A stretch of DNA of 64,000 bases from Shewanella sp. KX20019 (GCF_016757755.1 NZ_CP068437.1:2294001-2358000), one strand, 5' to 3'; counted from the stretch's first letter, positions 26,869-36,004 are shown. Numbers and translations are program-made. The notes: generated from the sequence alone by a model not told the origin.

Positions 26869-27513
26869 CTAGTCTTCATGTTCTTGTTTTAAGTCATTAA
26901 TGACCTGTCGCTTTAATTCTGGAGCGGCAGCGATATTGATCTGTGCGACTCGCACGGCAAAACTAAAACGCTGTTTACCGACAATACTAACAATATCCTC
27001 TAGAAAACGTTTATCGAGCACAAATTGTTTAGCGTAAAATTTAATCGCTTGTGTGACTGAACTGTAATTAACACCGTCAAAACTAAAGCCAGCGTCATAA
27101 CCATAATCATCAATGGTGACACCATTAAGACTCAGTGGCCAAGCTGGATAATTAACTCTATCTCTGGCGATCTCGTACATCATCCATGCACTTTTTTTAA
27201 ACCCGCCAAAAACTTTGTCTTCAAATTCAGACTCTTCAAGCTCTTGTTTCGTCCAGTTTATACCAATGGCGAGATGTTTCTCATAGATCCGCATTAGCTC
27301 ATCCTTGACTGCCATTTTACAATCCCAAATAGAGGTTAGCTTATGTTGTTTAGCAATTTTAAAACACTCTTTGCAGGTTGGGAGCATTAGTGATGGATGC
27401 GGTGTGTAGTGCTCTTTAATATAACCCAACTGCATGGAACTTGGCTCGCCACAAAACCAACATTGGTGTCTGCGATTAAAGGGTATGTCGATTGATGGGG
27501 CAAGTTCAAACAA
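26869..27513 (-). CDS. Hypothetical protein with N-terminal zinc-binding CxxC pairs
   Basis: 214 residues. CWFCGEPSS and, 20 residues on, CKECFKIAK form two CxxC pairs likely to bind one zinc, as in small nuclease or RNA-binding zinc ribbons. The rest is charged, with an aromatic-rich middle (WMMYEIARDRVNYPAWPLSLNG) and a helical end. No family name recognised. It converges with cheV with a 3-nt gap. Cytoplasmic. Confidence 0.7.
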   Translation of the reverse strand: MFELAPSIDIPFNRRHQCWFCGEPSSMQLGYIKEHYTPHPSLMLPTCKECFKIAKQHKLTSIWDCKMAVKDELMRIYEKHLAIGINWTKQELEESEFEDKVFGGFKKSAWMMYEIARDRVNYPAWPLSLNGVTIDDYGYDAGFSFDGVNYSSVTQAIKFYAKQFVLDKRFLEDIVSIVGKQRFSFAVRVAQINIAAAPELKRQVINDLKQEHED

Positions 27514-27551
27514 AATGGCTCACTTAATGGTTTTATTAAAGAGTTGATTTT

Positions 27552-27592
27552 AAATAAAAAGAAAGCGCACAATCACTGCTGATTGGCGCTTA
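27552..27592 (-). terminator. Terminator of the DUF2750 gene
   Basis: On the minus strand: stem AAGCGC-CAATCA/TGATTG-TGCGCTT with a 4-nt loop, then TCTTTTTATTT. It lies 33 nt after the stop of the DUF2750 gene. Confidence 0.75.
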
Positions 27593-27624
27593 CTTTTAAT
27601 ATCTTGTTAGCTATATTGGAAGAT

Positions 27625-27984
27625 TTACTCTTCTTCAACGTTAACCAGCGAAGTGGCTAGCACGATAGGATCAATCTCAAGGCAGTCTTGTTCTGCTACC
27701 CAATCAACACCGACAAGTACACCATCATCATTTAGATCGGCAACCCAAAACTCTAAAAATTCGCCAAGTGGAATAGCAACAGCGTTATAGCCTAACCACT
27801 CTTCAGTACAATGGCTTTTTGCTTGCGCTTCTTCCGACCATAGAGGCATCACATCAGTCGCTTCGAATTCAGATGAATCACATACGACCCAACCTTCACC
27901 GGTTTCATCTTGCAGGCCCCAAACCACTTGGTGTTGCTTTACGTTACTAATAAAGCTTTCTAATGCTGGAGTCATCTCAGTCAT
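27625..27984 (-). CDS. DUF2750 domain protein
   Basis: 119 residues, whole protein is one DUF2750 domain: VVWGLQDETGEGWVVCDSSEF, VMPLWSEEAQAKSHC, EWLGYNAVAIPLGEFLEFWVADLNDDGVLVGVDW. It is an acidic cytoplasmic protein of unknown function common in gammaproteobacteria. Single gene with its own terminator. Confidence 0.85.
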   Translation of the reverse strand: MTEMTPALESFISNVKQHQVVWGLQDETGEGWVVCDSSEFEATDVMPLWSEEAQAKSHCTEEWLGYNAVAIPLGEFLEFWVADLNDDGVLVGVDWVAEQDCLEIDPIVLATSLVNVEEE

Positions 27985-28353
27985 GATTAATCTCTTTTGG
28001 TTATTGGAAGATATCGATTATATCCACTCACAATAGTCTGCAACTGCCTTGTACTTTTAGCAAGTTATTTAATGGATTTTGGTGATGTTTCTAGCGCGGT
28101 TAGCAGCACTATTTATTCCCGAGCGTGCGTAATTTAAGCGGTTAAACTTTGAAGTGAAGATAACTGCAATAAGCACATTGATTTAGTCTATATTAATGCT
28201 GCAGGATCTAGTTTAGTTAGTATCGCTGTAGATAGGCAGAACTAAGCGGGTTTATGAATTAAAGATCATCATTCAGCTAAGCTGTTTAAGGTAAGCTTAA
28301 TCTCAACACATCAAAGTAATACGTTAGTGTCATTCATTTTTGGGAGTCTTCAA
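27985..28353. other. 369-bp gap upstream of the transglycosylase gene
   Basis: Divergent gap between the DUF2750 and mltB-like genes. AT-rich; it presumably holds both promoters. No RNA gene, repeat or clear operator seen. Confidence 0.5.
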
Positions 28354-29544
28354 TTGTTTAAATCAATCCCCCTGGCAGCAACGCTCATATTAACAAGTTC
28401 CAGTGCTATTGCTTCGGTCGCCTCTCCTGACTGGGGAATTTGTGTTGCAAATCTTCAGGAAAAGGCTAAATCTGAAGGTTTATCGCAGCAAACCATTGAT
28501 ACCACACTTGCCAATGTAAGGTATGTACCTCGCGTTATTGAACTGGACAATAAACAGCCAGAGTTTAGCTCTTCGTTTGAAAGCTATTTCACTAAACGAG
28601 TCACGGATTGGCGTGTTCAGCAAGGGCGAAAGCTATACAAAGAACACAAGGAACTACTGCAAAAATTAGCGAAAGAGTACGGTGTTCCACCGCAGTATTT
28701 GCTCGCCTTTTGGGGGCTTGAAACTAATTTCGGTTCCTATAAAGGTAAGATGTCGGTGCTCAATTCGCTGGCGACATTAGCTTGCGATCCTCGTCGAAGT
28801 AAATACTTTACGACAGAACTAATGCAAGCATTAAAGCTTAAAGAGCAGTATGGCTTTGATGAGAAGAAAATGGTCGGATCATGGGCTGGTGCCATGGGGC
28901 ATACTCAGTTTATGCCGTCTGCTTATGCTAAATATGCAGTCGATGGTGATGGCGATGGCAAGGCAGACCTTTGGAACAGTACAGACGACGCGCTTTCATC
29001 AGCCGCACATTTTTTACAAAACTTAGGCTGGAAAAGAGATGAGCGCTGGGGGCGAGAAGTCACATTGCCTGCTAGTTTTTCCTACGCTTATCTTGGCAGA
29101 GCGGAAGCGCAGCCATTGACGAAGTGGGCTGAACTTGGACTGGCACAAACAAATGGTCGAGCGCTTAGCACCCCCGATATGACCGCAGCGCTTTATCTGC
29201 CTTCAGGGCATACCGGCCCCGCCTTTTTAGGTTATGACAACTTCAATGTGATCATGAAATGGAATCGTTCTACTTTCTACGCCATCGCTGTTGGACACCT
29301 TGCAGATAGAATCAACGGTGCAGCAGGGCTCAATGTTAAACCGCCTAAGATGCCGAGTTTAAGTAGAGCACGAGTGAAAGAGTTACAAAATCAATTAAAT
29401 ACTTTAGGCTTTGATGTGGGTAAACCTGATGGAATTTTAGGCTCAAAGTCTTTAAAGGGCCTGCAAGCATTCCAGAAAGATAATGGCTTGGTCGCCGATG
29501 GTTACCCTAGCGAAGCAACCTTTAAGGCTCTAGGGGTAAAGTAA
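28354..29544 (+). CDS. Lytic murein transglycosylase, MltB family, with peptidoglycan-binding domain
   Basis: 396 residues from a TTG at 28354 (GGGAG at 28342-28346, 7 nt upstream); the GTG at 28327 lacks an RBS. A signal peptide ends near SAIAS, with no lipobox, so it is soluble in the periplasm. The catalytic domain carries the Glu in FWGLETNFGSYKG and the family segments SWAGAMGHTQFMPSAY and DGDGDGKADLWNSTDDAL...AHFLQNLGW. The last ~60 residues are a PG_binding_1 domain (LQNQLNTLGFDVGKPDGILGSKSLKGLQAFQ). It cleaves glycan strands to 1,6-anhydro ends. Confidence 0.94.
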   Translation: MFKSIPLAATLILTSSSAIASVASPDWGICVANLQEKAKSEGLSQQTIDTTLANVRYVPRVIELDNKQPEFSSSFESYFTKRVTDWRVQQGRKLYKEHKELLQKLAKEYGVPPQYLLAFWGLETNFGSYKGKMSVLNSLATLACDPRRSKYFTTELMQALKLKEQYGFDEKKMVGSWAGAMGHTQFMPSAYAKYAVDGDGDGKADLWNSTDDALSSAAHFLQNLGWKRDERWGREVTLPASFSYAYLGRAEAQPLTKWAELGLAQTNGRALSTPDMTAALYLPSGHTGPAFLGYDNFNVIMKWNRSTFYAIAVGHLADRINGAAGLNVKPPKMPSLSRARVKELQNQLNTLGFDVGKPDGILGSKSLKGLQAFQKDNGLVADGYPSEATFKALGVK

Positions 29545-29580
29545 GTAACCCGTTTATGACTCATAAGATTTTAAATGATG

Positions 29581-29613
29581 AAGATGCAATCAAAAAGATT
29601 GCATCTTTTTTAT
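29581..29613 (+). terminator. Rho-independent terminator after the transglycosylase gene
   Basis: Perfect stem GATGCAATC/GATTGCATC, five-A loop, then a T-run. Confidence 0.93.
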
Positions 29614-29669
29614 TGATGAATTAGATTAAATTTCATCAATAAAGTGAACGACTGGAATGGCTTATTACT

Positions 29670-30533
29670 ATGGACAATCTTTCTCACGCACAGCGTCAAC
29701 GTTTAGCTTTTATCGATTTTAGCTTACAGTATTTTGGCCAAGTATCTCGTCAAGATTTAATCAGTAAGTTTGCCACAGGTCTTGCCGCTGCCACTCGTGA
29801 TTTTCAAAGCTATAGAACCCTTGCGCCAACTAATATGCGCTTGGTCCATCAAACTAAGTGCTATCATCGTTTACCCGAGTTTAAAGCGCTATTTACCCAT
29901 GAACCCGAAGCGATATTGCATGGGCTTGCCAAAGGGTTTGGTGATGGTTTGTCTCACCCTATTAAGCCAAGTGGTGTGTGTATCGATGCCATTGGGCTTA
30001 TCCATCCGGATACTGAGACTATTGCAGCGCTAATGCGAGCCATACAAGGTAAACTGGCGCTTGCTATTGAATACGTGTCGGTGTCATCGGGGAAAAAGTC
30101 ACGAGAGATAGTACCTCATGCTTTAGTCAATAACGGTCAGCGTTGGCATGTGCGGGCTTTTGATAGAGCCAATCAAGTGTTTACTGATTTTGTGGTCACT
30201 CGAATTAAAAATACAACGTTGTCTGATGCCAGTGTTAAGTATTTGGAGACGTGCGCTAATGACAAGTATTGGCAGCAAGAAGTGCAGCTTGAGTTAATCC
30301 CACATCCATCACTGGCGCACCCAGAGGCGATAGAACTTGACTATCAAATGGTGAATAAACGCCTTACCTTAAATTGTAGGGCATCACTAGCTGGTTATCT
30401 GCTACGTCAATGGAGCGTTGACTGTTCTGCGAAGCATAAAATTGGTTCTGGCGTTTGCCAACTGGCGTTGTCGAACCATGAGGTGTTACAGCAAATAGAG
30501 CATTTAACGATAGTACCAGGTGCAAAATCGTAA
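29670..30533 (+). CDS. WYL-domain transcriptional regulator (CapW/BrxR-like)
   Basis: 287 residues. An N-terminal winged helix (about residues 5-60: QRQRLAFIDFSLQYFGQVSRQDLISKFATGLAAATRDFQSYR) is followed by a WYL domain near residues 125-195 (IEYVSVSSGKKSREIVPHALVNNGQRWHVRAFD) and a C-terminal WCX-like part. This order and the opening QRQRLAFIDF resemble CapW/BrxR regulators that repress phage-defence operons. No defence genes lie beside it; the neighbours are a transglycosylase and slyD. Target and ligand unknown. Confidence 0.82.
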   Translation: MDNLSHAQRQRLAFIDFSLQYFGQVSRQDLISKFATGLAAATRDFQSYRTLAPTNMRLVHQTKCYHRLPEFKALFTHEPEAILHGLAKGFGDGLSHPIKPSGVCIDAIGLIHPDTETIAALMRAIQGKLALAIEYVSVSSGKKSREIVPHALVNNGQRWHVRAFDRANQVFTDFVVTRIKNTTLSDASVKYLETCANDKYWQQEVQLELIPHPSLAHPEAIELDYQMVNKRLTLNCRASLAGYLLRQWSVDCSAKHKIGSGVCQLALSNHEVLQQIEHLTIVPGAKS

Positions 30534-30605
30534 CCAGAGATAACACTAGTGGCTTTGAAAGAGTTTTGTTAAGCTCACGCAACAAAATTTGAGTTAAGGA
30601 ATACC

Positions 30606-31088
30606 ATGAGTATTAAAGATGATTCTGTAGTGCAATTTAACTACACACTACGTGATGAGCAGGGCGAAGTTTTAGAGAGCAATGAAGGTCTAGACCCAAT
30701 TGCTTATCTTCATGGTCACAACAATATGATGCCTGGTGTTGAAAAGGCGCTGTTGGGTAAAGAAGCTGGTGCAACCTTTTCAGTCACACTGCCTGCCAGC
30801 GAAACTTACGGTGAGCGTAATGATGATGCTGAGCAGCGTGTTTCAGTTAAGCATCTACAAGGCGCAAAAGTATGGAAAGCCGGTATGCGTGCTTTGATCA
30901 ATACAGATGACGGTCAACGCCAGGTAACTATCATCAAAATGGGTAAGTTTATGGCAACAGTGGATGTTAACCATCCCCTAGCTGGTCGTGAATTAACCTT
31001 TGATCTTGAAGTGGCTGATGTTCGTGATGCAACAGCGGAAGAGATTGCACATGGGCATGCTCATGGTAAAGGCGGTCACCACCACTAA
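30606..31088 (+). CDS. slyD: FKBP-type peptidyl-prolyl isomerase SlyD
   Basis: 160 residues, AAGGA upstream. FKBP fold split by an insert-in-flap chaperone domain (about residues 70-125), as in SlyD: VQFNYTLRDEQGEVLESN, LHGHNNMMPGVEKALLGKEAG, HPLAGRELTFDLEV. The C-terminal HGHAHGKGGHHH is a short metal-binding tail, much shorter than the E. coli one. Prolyl isomerase, chaperone and Ni2+-binding role in the cytoplasm. Followed by a terminator. Confidence 0.93.
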   Translation: MSIKDDSVVQFNYTLRDEQGEVLESNEGLDPIAYLHGHNNMMPGVEKALLGKEAGATFSVTLPASETYGERNDDAEQRVSVKHLQGAKVWKAGMRALINTDDGQRQVTIIKMGKFMATVDVNHPLAGRELTFDLEVADVRDATAEEIAHGHAHGKGGHHH

Positions 31089-31105
31089 GCTGAGTTATCG
31101 GCAAC

Positions 31106-31134
31106 AAAAAGCCCAACCTTGTTTGGGCTTTTTT
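31106..31134 (+). terminator. Rho-independent terminator of slyD
   Basis: AAAAAGCCCAA/TTTGGGCTTTTTT, with a 5-nt loop, 18 nt after the stop codon. Confidence 0.93.
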
Positions 31135-31144
31135 GGTTAATGAG

Positions 31145-31311
31145 TCATACCAATCTGGATAAGTAAGTGTTGATAACATTACGCAGGAAAAACCGCTTAG
31201 AACAAGGCATGAGTTGCTGGTAACTAGTTATTCTAATTACAAAACTCATAACGTAGTTATCAGCGGTTGTGACCAGTAAGAATGATCAAATATTTATGTA
31301 GCTTGGTATCA
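31145..31311. repeat. MITE-like palindromic element, 167 bp
   Basis: Ends TCATACCAATCTGGATAAGTA and, inverted, TGATACCAAGCTACATAAATA match at 15 of 21 bases. Inside, AAACCGCT...CATGAGTT pairs with AACTCAT...CAGCGGTT around a central loop, so the entire element can fold on itself. It encodes nothing and lies between slyD and a DUF3389 gene. This is the pattern of a non-autonomous miniature element; no other copy was noticed in this window. Confidence 0.6.
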
Positions 31312-31330
31312 ATACTTTTAGAGACGAAAG

Positions 31331-31549
31331 ATGGTCATAGAATTAAGCAATGGCAAAATGGTACTGAGTCCATTTGAAGTTCAAGTCAAACTCAATAACC
31401 AGTGTCAGCTCTATGGAATGGTGGAAGATATTAAATTTCACCAAGATGCGCTAATGATGGTTGCCGATGCTGGTGCAGTTCGTTGGAGCCTTAAACTGGA
31501 CAGTAATGAACAGCTACAAACGATTAAAACTGAGCTAGGGATTGGCTAA
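31331..31549 (+). CDS. DUF3389-like small protein
   Basis: 72 residues, GACGAAAG upstream of the ATG. It begins MVIELSNGKMVLSPFEVQVKL and ends ADAGAVRWSLKLDSNEQLQTIKTELGI, matching the pattern of DUF3389 proteins of Vibrio and Shewanella. Cytoplasmic; function unknown. It follows the palindromic element by 19 bp, so its promoter may lie in or depend on that element. Confidence 0.7.
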   Translation: MVIELSNGKMVLSPFEVQVKLNNQCQLYGMVEDIKFHQDALMMVADAGAVRWSLKLDSNEQLQTIKTELGIG

Positions 31550-31594
31550 CTCTCTTGAAACACACCGATTAAGCCAATAGCCTAGCTTGGGTCG

Positions 31595-32602
31595 TCAAGT
31601 CATGTTGTGTCGACCATGGGGTTGGTTAAAATCAAGTGCAGGCCCATTGGGAACAACCCTTGTTGGGTTAATCATGTCATGACTGAAATAGTAATGCTGT
31701 TTAATATGTTCAAAATTAACCGTCTGCGCCACACCTTTCATTTGGTAGATCTCTTTCACATAACCTGACAGGTTCGGATAGTCCTCGATCCGTTTTTTAT
31801 TGGTTTTAAAGTGTCCTACATAGACGGCATCGAAACGAATTAAGGTCGTAAACAGACGAATGTCAGCTTCTGTGAAGACGGTACCAGTGAGATAGCGCTT
31901 GGTTGAAAGCTGTTGTTCTAATTTGTCGAGCGCTGCAAAGAGTTGCTCGTAAGCATCATGATAGGCGGCTTGGCTGGTGGCAAAACCTGCTTTGTAGACG
32001 CCATTATTAATGCTGTTATATATCCATTCATTGAGTTCATCGATTTGAGTCCGCAGTTGTAGAGGATAAAAATCACTGCTGTTATCAATTAAATGATCAA
32101 ATTCACTGTTAAGCATACGAATTATTTCAGCTGATTCATTACTGACAATAGTGTTTGTATGGGTGTCCCATAATACAGGCACTGTCACTCGACCATTATA
32201 ATTAGCATCGGCTTTTTGATAGATTTGATAGAGAAAATTAGCAGCGTTTAGCGTATCTTGTTGCCCACCATCAATATGACGTGCTATTTCGCTTTGTTTG
32301 GCACCAGAAAACTCCCAACCATTGGAGAGCATGTGGGGCTCAACGACTGTTACGCCAATAATGTGTTGTAGGCTTTTCAATTGTAGGTAGATTAATGTTC
32401 GGTGCGCCCACGGACAAGCTAGCGATACGTACAGATGATAACGATTTTTTTCAGCCTTGAAACCACGCTTGCCGGCTTGTCTAGGCTGCCCATCTTGGGT
32501 AATCCAATCTCTAAAAGTAGATTCTGAGCGACTAAATTCACCCGCTGTTTCTTTTGTTGGATACCATTTATCGACCCATTGACCGTTATGCAGTAAGCCC
32601 AT
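31595..32602 (-). CDS. yqjG: Glutathionyl-hydroquinone reductase
   Basis: 335 residues from the ATG at 32602; the longer frame upstream is outside the family's N-terminus. Xi-class glutathione transferase fold: the catalytic Cys lies in SLACPWAHRTLIYL; WDTHTNTIVSNESAEIIRMLNSEFD and TEADIRLFTTLIRFDAVYVGHFKTNKK are conserved. It reduces glutathionyl-hydroquinones with GSH. Divergent from the esterase gene. It converges with the DUF3389-like gene, 45 nt away. Confidence 0.94.
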   Translation of the reverse strand: MGLLHNGQWVDKWYPTKETAGEFSRSESTFRDWITQDGQPRQAGKRGFKAEKNRYHLYVSLACPWAHRTLIYLQLKSLQHIIGVTVVEPHMLSNGWEFSGAKQSEIARHIDGGQQDTLNAANFLYQIYQKADANYNGRVTVPVLWDTHTNTIVSNESAEIIRMLNSEFDHLIDNSSDFYPLQLRTQIDELNEWIYNSINNGVYKAGFATSQAAYHDAYEQLFAALDKLEQQLSTKRYLTGTVFTEADIRLFTTLIRFDAVYVGHFKTNKKRIEDYPNLSGYVKEIYQMKGVAQTVNFEHIKQHYYFSHDMINPTRVVPNGPALDFNQPHGRHNMT

Positions 32603-32774
32603 TATGTTTGCTTCCCATATTATCTGTTTGCAATAGTCATAGCCTAGTTGGAGAACGTCCAGCATTAAAGCGCATTTAGTCGTTAAAACCTTTCTATTAA
32701 ATATGTGTATGACTGCTCCGCTACTGATATTATTACAACCAGTTAATCAGCCATTGCCACGCAATAGGAAAGTC

Positions 32775-33446
32775 ATGTTAGATAAGCCGTTAGAGAGAAT
32801 AATCGTAGAACCGAGCACAAAGGCCACAGCCTGTGTTATTTGGCTTCATGGCTTGGGCGATTCAGGTGCTGGTTTTGCCCCTGTCGTACCAGCATTAGGG
32901 CTCCCAAGTGGGCATACTATTCGATTTATCTTTCCCCACGCACCAGAACAAGCTGTCACCATCAACGGCGGTTATATCATGCGTTCATGGTATGACATCA
33001 AAAGCATGGACTTACATGACCGCGCAGATATGCAGGGTGTTTTAGACAGTGAAGTTCAAATCAAGGCTCTTATTAATGAACAAATAGCCTTGGGGATTGA
33101 TCCAAGCAACATTGTGTTAGCAGGTTTTAGTCAGGGCGGGGTAATGAGTCTTTTTACCGGTTTAAGGTTACAGCACAAGTTGGCTGGAATAATGGCGTTG
33201 TCGTGCTATCTACCTACGGCTGATAAATTGCCAAATGATCTTGCGAGTGTGAATATATCTACCCCTATACTACAGCAACATGGCGTTCAGGATGAGGTCG
33301 TTGCGTTAAGTGCTGGGTTAATGGCATTCGAACTTCTTAAACTACAGGGCTATGATAATCAGTGGCAAACTTATGACATGGGCCACAATGTGCTACCTGA
33401 ACAGCTGCGTGATATCTCAAAGTGGCTGCAAAAAGTCCTTAACTAA
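32775..33446 (+). CDS. Alpha/beta-hydrolase, carboxylesterase (phospholipase/carboxylesterase family)
   Basis: 223 residues from the ATG at 32775 (AGGAAAG upstream); 24 further codons upstream are unlikely to be used. Oxyanion-region motif IWLHGLGDSGAGF; nucleophile elbow GFSQGGVMSL (Ser); acid in QHGVQDEVV (Asp) and His in YDMGHNV complete the triad. Cytoplasmic esterase of the acyl-protein thioesterase type (PF02230). Single gene. Confidence 0.92.
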   Translation: MLDKPLERIIVEPSTKATACVIWLHGLGDSGAGFAPVVPALGLPSGHTIRFIFPHAPEQAVTINGGYIMRSWYDIKSMDLHDRADMQGVLDSEVQIKALINEQIALGIDPSNIVLAGFSQGGVMSLFTGLRLQHKLAGIMALSCYLPTADKLPNDLASVNISTPILQQHGVQDEVVALSAGLMAFELLKLQGYDNQWQTYDMGHNVLPEQLRDISKWLQKVLN

Positions 33447-33828
33447 GATTAGAATAGTCTAATAGCGTGTTTTTTGAACGATTTGGCATTGCAACTTATT
33501 GCAATGCTTGTTCTTGTTTAAAGACAATATTAAGTACTAAGTCAAAAAGCATAAGCTCATGAAATGCATTGTTTTAGTTTGTTCACTTTATGCCGTGATT
33601 ATTTGTAACATCTTCACTTTCAAAATTACATCTACCCCTTGTTCTGTTTCTCGTACATCTTTTGGAATAAAACACTTTGCAAATAGGTGTTTAGATCATC
33701 TTATGTAATATGTGTGACACAAATAAAGCATAATCTTTGCTAAGATGATTTACGGCAAAATAGGGTTGTTTCTGCCGAACTAAATAAAATGTTGTAAAAA
33801 CATAAAAATAATCAAGGGGTTGATTGTA
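33447..33828. other. 382-bp gap upstream of the 5'-nucleotidase gene
   Basis: After the hairpin at 33486-33507 the gap holds three direct ACATCT hexamers at 33608, 33628 and 33655 (spacing 20 and 27) and a palindrome TGTGTGACACA near 33711. These are possible activator sites for the nucleotidase gene; no regulator can be named. Confidence 0.4.
33486..33518 (+). terminator. Terminator after the carboxylesterase gene
   Basis: Perfect 9-bp stem GCATTGCAA/TTGCAATGC with a 4-nt loop, then a T-rich tract broken by G and C. It lies 40 nt after the stop. Confidence 0.65.
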
Positions 33829-35739
33829 ATGAAAAAGACTTTAATCAAAGGGCTAGTAGCAACTGCTGTTGTAACTGCGTTAACAGCATGTGGCAGTGAC
33901 AATGATGACACTTCATCTGTAAATAAATTTGACTTAACAATTGCGCATATTAACGATACGCATTCTAGCTTTGATCCAACATCATTCGATTTTACCGCTC
34001 AAGTAAATTCAGCTGATTTTGCTGTTCGTACTTCTGCTGGAGGCTATCCACGTGTCGCGACAGCGTTAAAAACAGCTCGCGCAGCAGCAGATGATGCTGA
34101 TAAACCATTTCTAGCTTTACATGGCGGTGATGCTTTTCAAGGGTCTTTATATTTCAACGTATTAAAAGGTGCTGGTAATGCCACTTTATTACGTGAAATG
34201 GGACTTGATGCAATGGCTATTGGTAACCATGAATTTGATTTGGGTAATGAACCATTAATCGAATTCGCCAATAAAGTTAACTTCCCTATTTTGGCTGCAA
34301 ACCTCGACACTTCTGCTGATTCTCAAATGGGTGATGTTACTAATATCATGCCTTACATGGTCAAAGAGTTTAATGGCGAGCAAGTGGGTATTTTCGGCTT
34401 AGTTTTAGAAGATATGGAAACTATTTCATCTCCAGGTGAGGATCTTGTTTTCAATAACGAGATTGAAACGGCTCAAGCTACCGTTGATACATTGAAAGAT
34501 CTTGGTGTTGATAAAGTCATTATGGTGAGCCATATTGGTTTAGACCGTGATATTTTAATCGCTTCAAACGTAAACGGTGTTGACGTTATCGTTGGTGGTC
34601 ACTCTCATACTCTACTAGGTGACTTTACAAATATCGGTAATGGTAACGGTTCTGCGACTGCTGGTTACGCTGAAATGTTTACTAACCCGAATGGCACAAC
34701 TAAAACGTGTATTGTGCAAGCTGGCGATGTTGCTCAAGCCGTAGGTCAAGTTGATGTTAGTTTCGAAAATGGTGAAATAACGGCTTGTGAAGGTAATAAC
34801 ACCCTGCTTATTGATAATGATTTTCAGCATAAGTATGACGGTGACAATAGAGTAGTACTAACTGAAGCCGATCAAGCATCTACTGAAGCATTTGTGAATG
34901 AGCAAAACAATATCGCGTTTACAGAAGAAGACGCCTTACTGCGTAATATTATTGATATTGATTACAAACCTTTGATTGAAGAGTTTGAAGGTAAAGTCAT
35001 TGGCCAAGTGTTCGACGCTAATGATCCTACTGATAGTGGTATGTTAGATCACGTTCGCCAACCCGGCGTAGCGCGTAAAGGTGCATCGTTACCGGTTACA
35101 GGTTCTGAAGCGGGCGCGCAAGTCGCTGCGTCGATGGTGTGGAAATTAAACAAGCAAGGCTATGGTGTGGATATGGCCATCACCAATACTGGTGGTGTAC
35201 GTAATAGCATTGTTGCAGGACCAGAAGGTTTGACGGCTGGTTATGTGGTCGGTTCACTACTGTACTTCAATAATGAACTCGCCATCGTTGAATTAAGCGG
35301 TGCTGATATTACTCTGTTGCTTGAAGACACTATTAATTACTCATTAACGACGTCTTCAGGATCTTTCCCTACATTTGCCAATATTGAATTTACATTTAAT
35401 GGTTTGGCAAGCGTTGGTGAACAAATAGAAAGTTTGAATGTTTGTCCTGATGGTGTTGCTGTGGGAAGCTGTACTGCTATTGAAGATGATACTACCTACA
35501 AGATAGCGACTAACGCCTACATTGCTGGTGGTAAAGATGGTTATGAAATTTTTGATACTAAGAAACAATCTGAGGTTGTTCTTTCTGGTTTTATTGATAA
35601 CGAATCAATGATTGAATATGTAGAAGCGTTAACTACAGAAGGAAAGAAATTGGTTGAAATCCCAACAGGCTTGACCTTTATCGCGCCAGCTGATTTCAAT
35701 ATTGATGATCCAATTATTAAACCTGAAGACAATCAATAA
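33829..35739 (+). CDS. 5'-nucleotidase/UshA-family metallophosphatase, lipoprotein
   Basis: 636 residues from the ATG at 33829 (AAGGGG upstream). A lipoprotein signal peptide ends LTAC-GSD; the residue after Cys is Gly, so the outer membrane is the likely site. The metallophosphatase domain has IAHINDTHSSFD, LHGGDAFQGS, GNHEFDLG and VGGHSHTLLG, which supply the two-metal ligands. The C-terminal 5_nucleotid_C domain has AITNTGGVRNSI and the substrate-binding part IATNAYIAGGKDGYEIF. It hydrolyses extracellular nucleotides for phosphate and nucleosides, as with the Vibrio outer-membrane nucleotidase. Single gene with its own terminator. Confidence 0.93.
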   Translation: MKKTLIKGLVATAVVTALTACGSDNDDTSSVNKFDLTIAHINDTHSSFDPTSFDFTAQVNSADFAVRTSAGGYPRVATALKTARAAADDADKPFLALHGGDAFQGSLYFNVLKGAGNATLLREMGLDAMAIGNHEFDLGNEPLIEFANKVNFPILAANLDTSADSQMGDVTNIMPYMVKEFNGEQVGIFGLVLEDMETISSPGEDLVFNNEIETAQATVDTLKDLGVDKVIMVSHIGLDRDILIASNVNGVDVIVGGHSHTLLGDFTNIGNGNGSATAGYAEMFTNPNGTTKTCIVQAGDVAQAVGQVDVSFENGEITACEGNNTLLIDNDFQHKYDGDNRVVLTEADQASTEAFVNEQNNIAFTEEDALLRNIIDIDYKPLIEEFEGKVIGQVFDANDPTDSGMLDHVRQPGVARKGASLPVTGSEAGAQVAASMVWKLNKQGYGVDMAITNTGGVRNSIVAGPEGLTAGYVVGSLLYFNNELAIVELSGADITLLLEDTINYSLTTSSGSFPTFANIEFTFNGLASVGEQIESLNVCPDGVAVGSCTAIEDDTTYKIATNAYIAGGKDGYEIFDTKKQSEVVLSGFIDNESMIEYVEALTTEGKKLVEIPTGLTFIAPADFNIDDPIIKPEDNQ

Positions 35740-35783
35740 TCTTTAACCGTTAATCACGTTGACTTATTAACAGCTCTAGAATC

Positions 35784-35815
35784 AAAAACAGCCTCTATTT
35801 AGAGGCTGTTTTTAT
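35784..35815 (+). terminator. Rho-independent terminator of the nucleotidase gene
   Basis: AAAAACAGCCTCT/AGAGGCTGTTTTT stem, 4-nt loop; 45 nt after the stop. Confidence 0.95.
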
Positions 35816-35870
35816 TTGTCATGCAACGTACTATTTTATCTTTATTTTTACTAAAAAATGAAAAATGAGA

Positions 35871-35898
35871 CTTGAAAACTAATTTGACGTCCTCATAT
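35871..35898 (+). promoter_or_regulatory. Sigma32-type heat-shock promoter of the hsp20 gene
   Basis: CTTGAAA, 13-nt spacer, CCTCATAT: close to the sigma32 consensus CTTGAAA-N13-15-CCCATNT. It lies about 130 bp upstream of the hsp20 start. Confidence 0.7.
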
Positions 35899-36004
35899 CT
35901 ATTTGTAGAGTCGCTCAACGAGGTCTCTAAACCATTGCTAGCTTTTACGCCTTCGGGGTAGGTGCTAGTCAACACAGCGCGACATATGTCGGCTACATAC
36001 TTTA

